Positions 29,817 through 41,188 are shown, counted from the first letter of the stretch. The stretch: 54,043 nt of DNA from Cyclobacteriaceae bacterium (GCA_012033595.1 JAAUQL010000032.1:1-54043), one strand, 5' to 3'. Notes: generated by a model from the sequence alone, not told the origin. Numbers and translations: made by a program.

Positions 29817-31069
29817 CTAGTTGGAGCGAATGGCCACCACCGGATCGAGTCGGGCTGCCATCAGCGCGGGAATAATACCCGCAGATACGCCGACAAAGGT
29901 AGAAATGCCAATACCCAAAATAATATTTTTGAGCACCAGTGTGAGTACGAAATTACCAAGTGGAATAAAAGTGCCAAAATAAACCAGCATCAATCCAAAG
30001 CCTCCGCCAATCAAACTCAAAAACACAGCTTCGAACAAAAACTGAAAAAGGATAAAATAATTTTTGGCCCCCAGAGACTTTTGAATGCCAATAATCCCCG
30101 TGCGCTCGCTTACGGTTACAAACATGATATTGGCTATGCCAAAGGCGCCAACCAGGATGGAAAAATACCGATGAACCACCCCGCCATGGTGAGCACATCA
30201 AATACCCCATTGAGCGAGTTCATGATTGCTTCCGGTCTGTTGATGGCAAAATTGTCCTTTTCAGTAGGCCTGATGCCCCGGTAAATCCGAACAAGACCCC
30301 GCACTTCGTTTTCCAATTCGATAAGACCGATATCATTGGCTCCGCCTTTGAGCCACAGCGCAGTTCCCAGCCCACGATTTTTGCCAGTATAGTACAATTT
30401 GCGCAATGCATGAAAAGGAACGATCACCGACAGGTCATTGCTCGGTGTGCCCAGCAGGGTCTCTCCCACTTCTTTCATGAGACCGACCACAGTGAATTTC
30501 ATACCTCTGATGGTAATTTCTTTTCCTATGGGCGATTCTGTGGCCTGGAAAAGCGCCTCTTTCACATCATGGCCTATTACGGCCACATTGGTCCCGAAAG
30601 AGAACTCCCGGGAAGAAACAAATCTACCTTCGATAATATCAATGTCAAACAAGTCGATGTGGCCCTCGGTAGTCCCCCAGAAATTGATACCGCCTATGCT
30701 ACTGCTTTTTCTCTTGATGGTGCTGCCCCCTGCCACCGCAAAAAAGCACATAGACGTGGCATTGGTGAGGTTGTCTTGCAGGTATTTAAATTCGTTGTAC
30801 TCCACCTCGGGCCGTTTCATATATTCCCACCAGGGATAATCGGGGCCAAAGGTCATGGGCCATTTTTCGAGGTAGATGACGTCAGAACCTAAGAAAGAAA
30901 GGCTGTCTTTGATGTTTGCCTTGAGCGAATCTACCACGGTGAGCGCTGCGATAATGGCAAAAATACCAATGGTGACCCCGGTAAGGGAAAGAATAGTGCG
31001 CAGTGGATTTTGAGTGAGCGCGTTCCAGGCAAACCTAAAACTTTCGTAAACTAATCTAATTATAATCAA
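29817..31069 (-). pseudogene. MacB-like ABC transporter permease, frameshifted
   Basis: A MacB/FtsX-family permease. N-terminal membrane segment in LTQNPLRTILSLTGVTIGIFAIIAALTVVDSLK; a periplasmic MacB_PCD domain to about residue 290; then GWFIGIF followed, in another frame, by SILVGAFGIANIMFVTVSERTGIIGIQKSLGA and two more membrane segments ending LMAARLDPVVAIRSN. Adding one base to the A5 at 30161-30165 joins them into 417 residues, the normal family size. It exports lipoprotein-, peptide- or drug-type substrates with an ATPase encoded elsewhere. Confidence 0.87.
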
Positions 31070-31129
31070 TGGATGCTTAATTTATTTAAAAGTATCGACC
31101 CTGGCATAATATTAAACAATCTATTTTGC

Positions 31130-31137
31130 TATCTTTG
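31130..31137 (+). promoter_or_regulatory. -7 promoter element of queA
   Basis: TATCTTTG matches TAnnTTTG exactly and lies 52 bases before the queA ATG; the intervening leader is AT-rich with no ORF. No clear TTTG box at -33 was found. Confidence 0.5.
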
Positions 31138-31189
31138 CAGCCCTTTATTTTAATACTAATCCATTTTATTTAATACCGTAATATTAAAT

Positions 31190-32236
31190 ATGAAATTATC
31201 TGAATTCAAGTTCGATTTGCCAGCTGGCTCCATAGCTTTATATCCGGCTGATAACAGGGATGAATCCCGACTAATGGTAGTGCATCGAGACACCGGAAAA
31301 ATCGAGCATAGAACCTTCAAAGACCTCGTTGAGTACTTTAATGAAGGCGACACGCTGGTGATGAACGACACCAAGGTATTTCCGGCAAGGCTGTACGGAA
31401 ACAAAGAAAAAACAGGCGCTAAAATCGAGGTTTTTCTGCTTCGTGAACTCAACAAGGAAATGCGGCTTTGGGATGTGCTGGTTGACCCGGCCAGAAAAAT
31501 CAGGGTAGGCAACAAATTGTATTTTGGTGAAGGCGACCTGGTGGCTGAGGTTATTGACAATACCACCTCCAGAGGGCGCACCATCAGATTTTTGTATGAT
31601 GGTTCCGACGAGGAATTCAGGTCAATAATAGATTCTTTGGGCGAAACCCCACTGCCTAAATATATCAAAAGGCAAACCGAACCCGAAGACAGGGAGCGAT
31701 TCCAAACCATATTTGCCGAAAATATTGGCGCTGTGGCCGCCCCAACAGCTGGGATGCACTTTACCAAACAATTGGTAAAACGGCTGGAGATCGTTGGCGC
31801 TCACATCACGCCCATCACCCTGCATATTGGCCTGGGCTCTTTTAGACCGGTAGATGTGGAAGACCTTACCAAACACAAGATGGATTCGGAGAATTTTTTT
31901 GTTGGTAAAAAGACCGTAGAACTGGTAAATGAAGCCCTCGATAACAAAAAGAAAGTTTGTGCCGTGGGTACCACCAGCATGCGCGCCCTGGAATCTTCTG
32001 TGTCGGCCAATGGAAGGCTCAAAGAAAGGGAAGGCTGGACAGACAAATTCATTTTTCCTCCATACGAATTCAAAATCTGCAATGCACTCATCACTAATTT
32101 CCATATGCCTGAAAGCACGCTTTTGATGATGGCCTGTGCGTTTGGCGGTTACAACCTGGTAATGGAAGCCTACAAAACGGCGATCAAAGAAAAATACCGG
32201 TTTTTTAGTTATGGCGATGTGATGCTGATCATTTAA
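31190..32236 (+). CDS. queA: tRNA preQ1(34) S-adenosylmethionine ribosyltransferase-isomerase
   Basis: A 348-residue QueA: the start [83 protein letters not shown] and [19 protein letters not shown] are all family signatures. It transfers the ribosyl moiety of SAM to preQ1 in tRNA, making epoxyqueuosine. It is followed by a hairpin that immediately precedes ispD. Confidence 0.97.
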   Translation: MKLSEFKFDLPAGSIALYPADNRDESRLMVVHRDTGKIEHRTFKDLVEYFNEGDTLVMNDTKVFPARLYGNKEKTGAKIEVFLLRELNKEMRLWDVLVDPARKIRVGNKLYFGEGDLVAEVIDNTTSRGRTIRFLYDGSDEEFRSIIDSLGETPLPKYIKRQTEPEDRERFQTIFAENIGAVAAPTAGMHFTKQLVKRLEIVGAHITPITLHIGLGSFRPVDVEDLTKHKMDSENFFVGKKTVELVNEALDNKKKVCAVGTTSMRALESSVSANGRLKEREGWTDKFIFPPYEFKICNALITNFHMPESTLLMMACAFGGYNLVMEAYKTAIKEKYRFFSYGDVMLII

Positions 32237-32243
32237 AAACTTT

Positions 32244-32270
32244 AAAGCTTCCTCGAAGGGAGCTTTTTTT
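32244..32270 (+). terminator. Hairpin between queA and ispD
   Basis: AAAGCT-T-CC (32244-32252) pairs with GG-G-AGCTTT (32258-32266) around TCGAA, followed by a T run. It looks like a terminator for queA, yet ends only 4 bases before the ispD ATG; its right arm contains AAGGGAG, the only Shine-Dalgarno-like sequence for ispD. Confidence 0.7.
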
Positions 32271-32273
32271 GTT

Positions 32274-32963
32274 ATGAATGAATATGCGATAATAGTAGCG
32301 GGAGGCAGCGGCTCCAGAATGCAAACGGAGACCCCCAAGCAGTTTTTGGAGCTACAAGGCAAGCCGGTACTGATGCACACCCTTGAGGTTTTTATGTCAT
32401 ATGCCAGCCATCTCAAGCTCGTTTTGGTGCTTCCGGAGGCCTCCATTCCTGTATGGCAAGACCTCTGCAAGATGCATTCATTTCACCACCCCATCCACGT
32501 GGTGTCAGGTGGAAAATCGCGATACCAATCGGTAAAAAACGGGTTGATGCAATTGCCTCAGGAAGATAGCCTGGTGGCTATTCACGATGGGGTAAGACCG
32601 CTGGTGACCAGGGGAATAATTGCCGAAAGTTTTGCAACGGCAAAGGCATATGGAAGTGCCATCGCAGCCACACCACTCAAAGAAAGTATTGTAGAAGTAG
32701 CCGGAGACAGCGCAAGATCGATAGACCGCACCAGATTCAGGTCTATACAAACGCCCCAGACCTTTAAAACCCTATTGATCAGGGAAGCCTACGAGCAAAT
32801 AGACGAGCGCCACGCCTTGACAGACGACGCCAGCGTTGCCGAGAAATTCGGCCTTACAATCAGATTGATAGCTGGCAGCTATGAAAACATAAAAATCACC
32901 ACCCCGGAAGACTTGCTGCTGGCAGAAAGCATAATGGGCACAAAAAAAATAAGGCGATCATAA
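32274..32963 (+). CDS. ispD: 2-C-methyl-D-erythritol 4-phosphate cytidylyltransferase
   Basis: A 229-residue IspD: the nucleotide-binding signature IIVAGGSGSRMQTETPKQFLEL at the start (split GG-GSR...PKQF), VAIHDGVRPLV near residues 102-112, RSIQTPQTF near 161-169 and LTDDASVAEKFG near 183-194. It joins CTP and MEP in the non-mevalonate isoprenoid pathway. The gene starts inside the T tract of the queA hairpin. Confidence 0.95.
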   Translation: MNEYAIIVAGGSGSRMQTETPKQFLELQGKPVLMHTLEVFMSYASHLKLVLVLPEASIPVWQDLCKMHSFHHPIHVVSGGKSRYQSVKNGLMQLPQEDSLVAIHDGVRPLVTRGIIAESFATAKAYGSAIAATPLKESIVEVAGDSARSIDRTRFRSIQTPQTFKTLLIREAYEQIDERHALTDDASVAEKFGLTIRLIAGSYENIKITTPEDLLLAESIMGTKKIRRS

Positions 32964-32992
32964 TCGCCCTACTTTGTTCTTTGATTGTGTTC

Positions 32993-33214
32993 TTAATATT
33001 CGTCTTCGTTGAAGAAAAAATCGTCTTTGGTGGGATAATCCGGCCATATCTCCTCAATATTTTCATAAGGCTGTCCATCGTCCTCCAATTCCTGTAAATT
33101 CTCAACTACCTCCATTGGCGCACCTGAGCGGATAGAAAAATCAATTAACTCGTCTTTGGTGGCAGGCCAGGGAGCATCTTCCAAGTATGAAGCAAGTTCT
33201 AATGTCCAGTACAT
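32993..33214 (-). CDS. DUF2795 family small protein
   Basis: A 73-residue acidic protein: MYWTLELASYLEDAPWPATKDELIDFSIRSGAPMEVVENLQELEDDGQPY, matching short DUF2795 proteins common in Bacteroidota. The function is unknown. No signal peptide. It stands alone on the minus strand between ispD and the kinase cluster. Confidence 0.85.
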   Translation of the reverse strand: MYWTLELASYLEDAPWPATKDELIDFSIRSGAPMEVVENLQELEDDGQPYENIEEIWPDYPTKDDFFFNEDEY

Positions 33215-33401
33215 ATTAATATGGTTTCTAAATAATCGTGCAAAAATATAGTTTTATTTTTAAAAACAAACAGATGGCAAATTTTAAAAAACCAAAGCAG
33301 CTTCTTAAATCGACAGGCCTGCATCGGAAAATTTTCAGGGGGAACTCTGAGTGCTCCATCGGCAAATTTGCCATCATAAGCTCGCTCAAGTATCCGCACC
33401 A

Positions 33402-35341
33402 TCATTGCACAGTGAGCTGCTCCGCCAGCCTTATCTGCACAGACTGCCTGCCGGGCAGGGAAATGGTAAACGTTGTATATTGTTCGGGGATGCTCTCCAG
33501 GGTGATGTCGCCACCCATATTTTCCACCCCTTTTTTCACAACATACAGTCCCAGACCATTGCCTTTGGAATTGGTGTTGCCAATAAAAAACATTTCAAAA
33601 ACCTTATCTTTGATATCGGGAACGATGCCGGCGCCATTGTCGCTAAAGGTGATCATGGAGCGGCCGTCGACCACATCGAAGCCAATAGCAATGGTGAGAG
33701 ACATGCCGTGGATGGGGCCGTATTGCAGGCTGTTATCGAGCAGGTAAGTAAATATTATTTCCAGGATTTCTTCGTCGCCATAGAGCGGCTCGTCTGTGGC
33801 AATATCCAGCTTCATATTGATGTCTTGCTTTTCCAGCTTGTCATCGAATTTGGTTTTGATTTTTAGCACTAACGCTTCAAAATCAATTTCCTGGCATTTT
33901 GAGCTGTTATTGATCTGATGTATATGAATCAGTTTGCGCAATAGCAAATCCATCTGAGAGGCCGTCAGATTGATTTTATCCAAAATCTCATTGATTTTTT
34001 CATCTCCAGACATCACCCTGATAAGTGATGACAAGCCGAAAAAGGTGGTCAGCGGCCTACGCAAATCATGCGACGATTTGTACAGGAACACATCGAGCTC
34101 TTTGATGGCATTCTGCAACAATGCCGTTCTATTGGCTACCTTCACTTCCAGGCTGGCATTCACATCTGAAATGGTTCGATTGGCGGCTTCAAGTTCCTTT
34201 TTCTTTTCGCGCAACTTTTGCAGCAAAACCGTGAACACCGTTAGCACGGCGACGAGAAAAAGTACAATAATGGTGACGATAATCAATTTGCGCCTGAATT
34301 CCTTTTGTGCAAACTCCTTTTCCCGCTCGATTTCCACCAGCCGGATTTCCTGGGCTTTCAGTGACTCCCGCAGGTTTTCAATGGTACTCATGGATCCTTT
34401 GAAGGAGGTTTTGAAAAGTATCTCATTTTCAAGGAGCAGCGTTTCAAGACGACGTAATTGAGCGGCAATCTGCTCCTTCCGCTCAGGAGTCAACTGGGCG
34501 ATATCTTCTATTTTTTGGTTGAGCACACGCATATCGCGTTCCAGCCATTGGTTTTGCTTCAATAAAAACTGATGATCGAACGCGATATCGTCTATCATTT
34601 TTTCGAGGCTGCTGGAGATGTCCGCTTGCAGCAGGAGCGAATCCTGGACTTTTTCATTGAGGTAAAAATCCTTCAATTGATTCTCCAAATCATCTTCATT
34701 TTCCAGGTCTTCGATGGTAGATTGTGCCTCTATGGTTCGGGCAAAGCCTTGATTTTGCTGCGGCAAACCAGCCTCAACTTTGCGGCTTTTGATGATGGCC
34801 ACAAAGGCCGTGTCATTTTCTAAAAAACTCTTATTGAGTATTTCGTAGCCTGCTATCTGAAATCTTGTGGCTTCATTGAGCCGGAAGTCAAGCGGCAAGA
34901 TTAGCCTGAAAACGCCTATTTGATTGGTGGTTCGGGTAAATGACAAACCCTGGTTGTCGGTAACCAGCACTTCCATATCCTGCAACGCCACGCCTTGTTC
35001 GTTTTCTACGATGCCATATACGAATTTGTAATTTTTCTTATTGAGCATCACTTCCACCAGCTTGTCGCTGTAGCTCCAGGAGCTCAGCTCGTATCCTCTT
35101 TTATACGCGACCACCGATTTCGGCTTGGAAATTTGCGTTTGTGAAATCATAAAAGCCTCTCCCTGCATATCGGATAATAGAGGCTGGTTTTGATCTATGA
35201 CCATGGTGACATTGCTCAGGGCATTGCCCTGGCTGTCTTTAGAAATTACATAAAGCGTGTCCTGTGATTGAGCATAAGGGATGTGAAACAGGAAAAAACC
35301 AGAATAAGTGCAAAAATCATATTTTTATAGAGGAGTTTCAT
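33402..35341 (-). pseudogene. Membrane sensor histidine kinase with carboxypeptidase-regulatory-like sensor, frameshifted in signal peptide
   Basis: The frame from 35204 encodes most of the protein, but the ATG at 35341 (MKLLYKNMIFALIL) supplies a signal peptide if one base is added in the A6 at 35293-35298: LVFFLFHIPYAQSQDTLYVISKDSQG. Total 646 residues. A beta-sandwich segment (FVYGIVENEQGVALQDMEVLVTDNQG) is followed by coiled coil, a membrane helix near 358 (IVTIIVLFLVAVLTVFTVLL), an H-box SSHDLRRPLT near 424, N-box LLDNSLQYGP, G1 FSDNGAGI and G2 GNGLGLYVVKKG. The C-terminus after FTISLP runs through a palindromic element. No receiver domain or adjacent response regulator. Confidence 0.88.
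33444..33460. repeat. CCTGCC/GGCAGG palindrome in kinase 3' end
   Basis: CTGCCTGCCGGGCAGGG lies within the last 25 codons of the sensor kinase, just after the codons for FTISLP, where many histidine kinases end. It resembles the hairpin inserted in a repeat copy at 1018-1039. Confidence 0.55.
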
Positions 35342-35377
35342 ACAAATTGTCCGCTTAAGTATAAAAAAATCGTTCGA

Positions 35378-36960
35378 CTATTCCATGATTTCTCGCAATG
35401 AGGGAATGAATACTATAGAAATGTTTTTGTCAAGCGGATGGTTAACCGGCAAATGCAAATTGGTTTGGTATCTTGATCCCCCCTCCCTGATTACCACAAG
35501 TTTGTAGTTGGCATTCCAGGGAAGCAAGAAATCAAAATATCCCTTTTCGTCTGTATTTTGAGCATAAAGTAGTTCATTGGTTTGTGCATCAATCACCTGA
35601 ACAGGCAAATTGGCCAGCGGACTAACTGCTTGTTTTTTTTCAAATTGTGTTTTGTCCAGCATCACCGTACCCGAAATCCCATATCGGAATTTGTCTTTGT
35701 ATATCTCCAGGTAATAAATATCATCCTTAGATTGTTTGCCCCCTCTGTTGGAACAGAAATATCCGAAATCCCCGTGTTCATCCAGCGCGACTCCAAAATC
35801 ATCTGCCGTACTATTGATGGGGTATCCGAGATTTACCAATTGAAGGGCACTATCTTCTTCCACGTAAGTGGCAAAAATATCTAAACCACCCAAGCCACCA
35901 TGGCCATCGGAAGCAAAATAAAAAGTCTGATCGCGATGCAGATAAGGAAACATTTCGTTGCCGGGACTATTTATTTTCGGCCCCAGATTCTGAGGTTTGC
36001 TCCATCCCTGATCGTGATACAGGCACATATACAAATCAACACCTCCGTAGCCTCCCGGCATATCAGACGCAAAATACAAGCGCTTTCCATCACTGCTCAT
36101 GGCAGGATGAGCTAAAGAGGCTCCTTGCTCATTGATATCCAGAAGACTGACGTTGCCCCAATCCTGCTGCACCTTTTCTGCAGAAACAACTTTAGCCGTC
36201 CCTGCCCGCCCTCCGTATCATTAACATTGGAAGAGAAAATCATTTTGGTTTCATCCTTGTAAAAAGTGGCATTGCTTTCATTTGCCGGGCTGCTAAGACC
36301 CTGGCTAAACATCACCGGAACTTCAAAATCATTTTTCTCATTGGGCTTGCCAGATTTGGAAAATGGCGCAAAATATAAGTCGAAAAGTTCTGTATTGCCT
36401 GCGCCGGGCAACTTGCCAAACTTCCCCGGCCGGGAAGAAGAAAACACGATTCCCCCTTCGTAAAATGCGGGAGACATCTCTGAAAAACGGGTATTGATGT
36501 TTGTAGGCTTTACCAAATAAAACAAGGAATCAAGGTACAAATGTTCAATATTTTCCATTGAATGTATCGCATCCGAAAATTTGCCGGGAAACTGACTGTC
36601 CAGACGGTGGTAAATGTTGGCCGCTTTGTCGTAGTCACCGGTTTTAGAAAAGCAAATGGCCTTTTGCAACCAATCGTTTTGGCTCAGGTTATTTACATCC
36701 TGTACCTTGTCATACCAAAAGACTGTGGGCTTGGGCTCCCCGATTTTATAATAACTGCGCGCAATAAGCACAGCAGTGATGTCTGTAGGACGCTTTTTAT
36801 AATCTTTTTTAAAGAGTTCTATGGCGGTATGAAAGTCTTTGGCTTCGAAGCGCTGCTGCGCCACCGAAAATGAACTGGCAAAGATGTCCCAAACTGTCTG
36901 GGCAAATAATTGTCCATGCAAGAAAATAGCAATCGAAAAAAGACACAACAGTTTGCGCAT
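35378..36960 (-). pseudogene. TPR/PD40-repeat secreted protein, frameshifted
   Basis: Signal peptide LLCLFSIAIFLHGQLFAQ, TPR-like N-terminal region (FEAKDFHTAIELFKKDYKKRPTDITAVLIARSYYKIG), then WD40-like PD40 segments (FSEMSPAFYEGGIVFSSSRPG; LAHPAMSSDGKRLYFASDMPGGYGGVDLY; NEMFPYLHRDQTFYFASDGHGGLGGLDIF) and a terminal CNA/carboxypeptidase-like segment. One base is missing at the CC of 36196-36197; adding it gives GGQGRAKVVSAEKVQQDWG and a 527-residue product. Relatives beside PorP/SprF usually end in an OmpA domain, which is absent here. The stop lies 36 bases before the kinase ATG. Confidence 0.83.
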
Positions 36961-36970
36961 TCTATATCCT

Positions 36971-37912
36971 CTAAAAGTATCGTGGATTGATCACATCCCT
37001 TTTGTCAAAGGTAAAATAATAACTCAATAATATTTCATGAGATGCTGTAGAAACCGATTTGTTTTTGGCCAGTGGGGCATCGTATGCATAGCCAAGCCTT
37101 AGATGGTTGGTCACCTGCATTTGAATGAGCGCATTCAGACTGCTTACCGAACGGTACGATGCGCCTAGCCAGAGTGCATCCATAATAATAATGGTGCTGT
37201 TGACATCCAGATAAGTACCGTATCCGGATATTGCTTTGATCAACAATCCGGGTTGGAGTTTTACCTGGCTACTCAAATCAAACATATATCCTGCCGTGAC
37301 AAAGTAATGTCTTTTTTTACTTACCAAATTACCCTCATAGATATTATCCTGTCGGCTTATGCTGATATTCGGCACCGAAAAGCCTACATAGAACCTCGGA
37401 GTATAAAGATATAGCCCTGCGCCTATTTGGGGTTCGGTGGTACTGTAATCTGACTGGTAAAACAACTGGTCATTTGGATCTTGCAAATCTTGAGACAAAG
37501 AAGCATAGGCTGACCTCCTGGCGGCTATGCCGCCCTGCAAACCAAAATTAAGGGTGGCATTTTCAGCTATTGACAAAGCGTATGATCCTGCCAGCGAAAA
37601 ACTGTTGGTGCGATGAATGCCCACCTGGTCATTGGCAAACAGAATGCCCACACCTACTTTGCTCAAGCCTACTGGGGCATGTGCCGACATCACAAACGAA
37701 AGAGGAGCCTCCTTGACTCCCGCCCATTGGTTTTTGTACATGGCGGTGACATTGAGCACATCCTGACTACCCGCATAGGCCGGATTGACTATAAATCCAT
37801 TGAACATGTACTGACTGTACATACCATCGTACTGCGCCCACACATCACCTGCGCCAGCCATTGCGGCGATCCATAAAGCAACAAATTGTATGATTGGTCT
37901 CTTTAGCTTCAT
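36971..37912 (-). CDS. PorP/SprF family type IX secretion membrane protein
   Basis: A 313-residue outer-membrane beta-barrel with signal peptide (FVALWIAAMAGAGDVWAQ) and the PorP/SprF hallmark YSQYMFNGFIVNPAYAGSQDVLNVTAMYKNQWAG split across residues 32-65, later LGVGILFANDQVG-like GVGILFANDQVG and C-terminal LRLGYAYDAPL. SprF homologues are needed for secretion or attachment of partner type-B cargo. It overlaps the adhesin stop by 4 bases (ATGA), coupling it to that cargo gene. Confidence 0.92.
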   Translation of the reverse strand: MKLKRPIIQFVALWIAAMAGAGDVWAQYDGMYSQYMFNGFIVNPAYAGSQDVLNVTAMYKNQWAGVKEAPLSFVMSAHAPVGLSKVGVGILFANDQVGIHRTNSFSLAGSYALSIAENATLNFGLQGGIAARRSAYASLSQDLQDPNDQLFYQSDYSTTEPQIGAGLYLYTPRFYVGFSVPNISISRQDNIYEGNLVSKKRHYFVTAGYMFDLSSQVKLQPGLLIKAISGYGTYLDVNSTIIIMDALWLGASYRSVSSLNALIQMQVTNHLRLGYAYDAPLAKNKSVSTASHEILLSYYFTFDKRDVINPRYF

Positions 37913-40649
37913 TTCACTACTTCTACATATCCCTTTATCGTTTCGCCATTTCCCAGATCAATCCTATAGAAATATGAGCCATTGGGCAATTCGCTGCCGG
38001 AGCCCTTGTTGGCTCTGCCATCCCAAACCCGTTCTTCATTATTGTATTGATTAATTGCATACACCAGCTTGCCCCAGCGATCGAATATCCTGACGCTGTT
38101 GTCTGGGAACTGTTCAATACCCTCTATAATCCACATGTCATTAGATCCATCGCCATTGGGTGAAATTCCCTTATACACCCTGAGCTTAAGGTCTATTTCC
38201 AATGGAAATTCCACATTTACCAGCGTGCATGCTTTAGGTGCGCCATTGTCACAAACTTCAAATTCAAATTGTTGAGGTCCTGTGGCAGTAGTAAAATCAA
38301 AGCACAACTCCTCTGCCCTCACAGCTGCCACTTCTACCTCTGCGGGCTTCCGGACTATTTGAGCCAATGATAATTTATCCCCTTCCACATCAATCATTTG
38401 CAGGCAAAGCGTGACCAAACCCAGATCAGAAACCGTGAGATCAAAATCCTGAAACACAGGCAGGTCATTAACAGGGGTCACCACTATGGTCACATTGGCT
38501 CGGGCACAGCGGTCGGGCTGCGACACGGCACATACCTGATAGCTGAGCTGGTCGGTGCCGTTAAAGTTTACATTGGGCAAATAGACGATTTTTCCATCTT
38601 CGATGCGTGCCGTACCAAACTCCGGTTTTTGAAGGATTTCTTTAAGGAGCATTTTTTCTTTGGGGATGGATATTTCGTCGTTGGCAAGTACGTCCATGAC
38701 GATGGCCAGCTCTTCCTCGGTTGAAAAATCATCGTCTCCGGCAAATATGTCGATGGCCGGCACCAGGGTTTCTATCATAATAATCGAACTACACTGTGCA
38801 GTATTATTGTGTATGTCGATCGCTTCATATTGCAGCATATATTCCCCTTTCGGGAAAAAATCTCCGCTTGCATAGTTAAGTTTATCGATCCTATTCACGC
38901 TTTTTAAGCCACAATTATCCGAAACCACAGGGTCATCAAAATTTACAATTGTACCATTAAACTCGCCGCTGATAGAAAAAGACTGGCTCGGGGGGCAGAC
39001 CATCATTGGGGAAACCGTATCGTTTACCTGCACCTCAAACTCACATTTTGCCTGGTTTTCGGCCTTGTCGTAGATGTGGTATATTACCTTTGTGCTTCCA
39101 ACGTCAAATAGCCCTCCGGGAATTTTGTTGGATTCCACCCTGATCACTTTTACGTTGTCGGTAAATTGTGGCTCGGGCCAACTAACGTACGCATTACAAT
39201 CGCTCTCCACGGCATAGGTCATCACATTTGCCGGACAAAGGGTAAATTTTGGTTTTTCTGTATCCCTAACTTCCACCTTAAAACTGCAATAGGCTTTGTT
39301 TCCCGCTTCGTCAGTTGCCTCATAGTTAATGTTTGTGATGCCACAGTAGAATTTTTGGCCGCTGCTATGTGAACTGATGATGCTCACTTTTCCTTCTCCT
39401 CCCGCTACAAGCGGTGCCTTCCAGGTTGCTATCGCAAAACTGTCGGCGGCCTGGGTTATCAACAACTGATCGGCAGGGCAATTTGAAAAAACCGGTGGAT
39501 TAGCAGCTTTTTCTATCACTATCACCTGAAAATTGCAGAGGGTCAAGTTGCCTGATTTATCCGTAGCAGTATAGCTCACATTTGTTATTCCATTTTCAAA
39601 AAAGCTATCTGGCTCATGTGTACTGGTAAAGGTAGCTATGGCATCGTTATCACTGGCCGTGGGTTTTTCCCATTTCACCACAGTGCCATCGCTGCCTGTA
39701 TCGCTATACTCAGTGATATTGCCCGGGCATCCACTGATTACAGGATCAACTTTATCGAGGATGGTGACTTCAAAACTGCATGTACTGCTATTGCCTGCGG
39801 CATCTGTGGCCGTATAAGTCACCTGAGTAAGGCCTATCGGAAAAGCAAACTGCAAGTCGTGACTGCTGGTAAGCGAGGCGACCCCGACATTGTCTTTCAC
39901 AGCGGGAACCTGCCACACCACCACCTTCGTATTGGCGGCCGGGGCGACGTTTTCTATTATGTTATCAGGACAAGAAGAAAATACCGGCGCTTCGGTATCT
40001 GCACTCACACCCGAGAGCAGGCATGGGTATTGTTGGCAACATTCTTTGCTATCGCAATCGAATATGAGCCCACTGTTGTCCATTTTTCAACCACTTCCAC
40101 CGTTCCATTTCCTGTAACGACGGCTTTATTTTTGAACTCATTGATGGATAGTTTACCGTCGATGGTGTAAGTGGAATTCTGGTCTTCCAGCACCATTTCC
40201 CCCTTCCAGAGCATTTCACCACCGCTTTCGATGGCTAATCCATCATCAAATGCTTTGATCTCACATTTTGCACAGCCTTCTACTTCGCCTCCATCCTTGA
40301 CGATCAGCATGCCCCCATCCTTCATTTCCATATCTTCATTGTTCATGATCAACTTGCCATAAACGATCAATTTGCCGCCCTTGCCGATCTTGATCTCGCG
40401 GCTGGAGCTGAAGGTATGGCTGGCACTGATGGTGACTGTGTTTTTGATTTCTAAATCGAAATTGATGGCACTGTTGTGTTTGATATCCACATTTTGGGTG
40501 GTTTTGCCGCCATTCAGTGGCACACCTAGTGTCCAGTCTGAGGCTAAGTTCCATTTGGGATTTTCTTTGATGGAGGCCGTTTGCGCAATTAGGCTTGGCG
40601 CATAGCAAATGAAGAGTAAGATACCAAAACAAAACAGGGTTGGCTTCAT
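37909..40649 (-). pseudogene. HYR-repeat adhesin with type IX secretion type-B C-terminal domain, frameshifted
   Basis: Signal peptide (LFCFGILLFICYAPSLIAQ), an N-terminal beta-helix-like part (KNTVTISASHTFSSSREIKIGKGGKL...), five HYR repeats of about 80 residues (each with CP..., SGxx..VTYTATDAAGNSSTCSFEV-type ends), a tandem cadherin-like segment (VLANDEISIPKEK; NVNFNGTDQLSYQVC) and the gliding-type C-terminal domain (ISPNGDGSNDMWIIEGIEQFPDNSVRIFDRWGKLVY). One base is missing in the T5 at 40083-40087; restoring it (VVEKMDNSGLIFDCDSKECC) gives 913 residues. Secreted and surface-anchored or released by type IX secretion. Confidence 0.9.
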
Positions 40650-40657
40650 TCTTTAGT

Positions 40658-40943
40658 CTAATACATTGTCATCTGTAAATCAGAAAACATCAGGTTGATA
40701 TGTTTTGATTTGCATAATGGTTTAAAAGTCATCCGGATAATGTATCCCTGCTCAAGTAATATGGTGACCCTATTTTTACCTGCTTTTTTCAAAATATTAA
40801 TCTGAATAAAAAAATTGATAAAACCCATCATTTTCTTGAATTAACGCACAGCAAACCTGACCCCCAACTTGTGCGCCCTGCCAGGCAGCTACTGCACTAT
40901 CCGTGCTCGGAAGATGATGACCATCCACGGCCAGAGCTTGCAT
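40658..40943 (-). other. Possible small gene upstream of the adhesin (two overlapping frames)
   Basis: In the 539-base gap before 41189, the minus strand holds a 48-codon ORF (40943-40797, MQALAVDGHHLPSTDSAVAA...) and a second open stretch in another frame (about 40819-40658, ending LLEQGYIIRMTFKPLCKSKH... to a TAG). A single-base loss in the T run near 40806-40812 would join them to about 95 residues, as in neighbouring genes. I recognise no family; coding status is uncertain. The rest of the gap (40950-41188) shows nothing clear. Confidence 0.25.
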
Positions 40944-41188
40944 TAATTGGGTGAAATCGGACTGCCTGGATATATTTTGAGATAGATGGAATGTTCAAAA
41001 GACAGTACTATGCACCAGTAATCCTATATTTTGCCCTTTCACACAATTTATGTAAATAAAAATGGTGAATTGCGTACCTTTTTATACAAGGTACCAGCTA
41101 TAAGCCAGTGGCAAGATGCTTTCATGAAAATGAATTCTCAACGTTATGTAGCTGGTATCGAAAGCAGAACTTCTAAATCTCAGATTCC

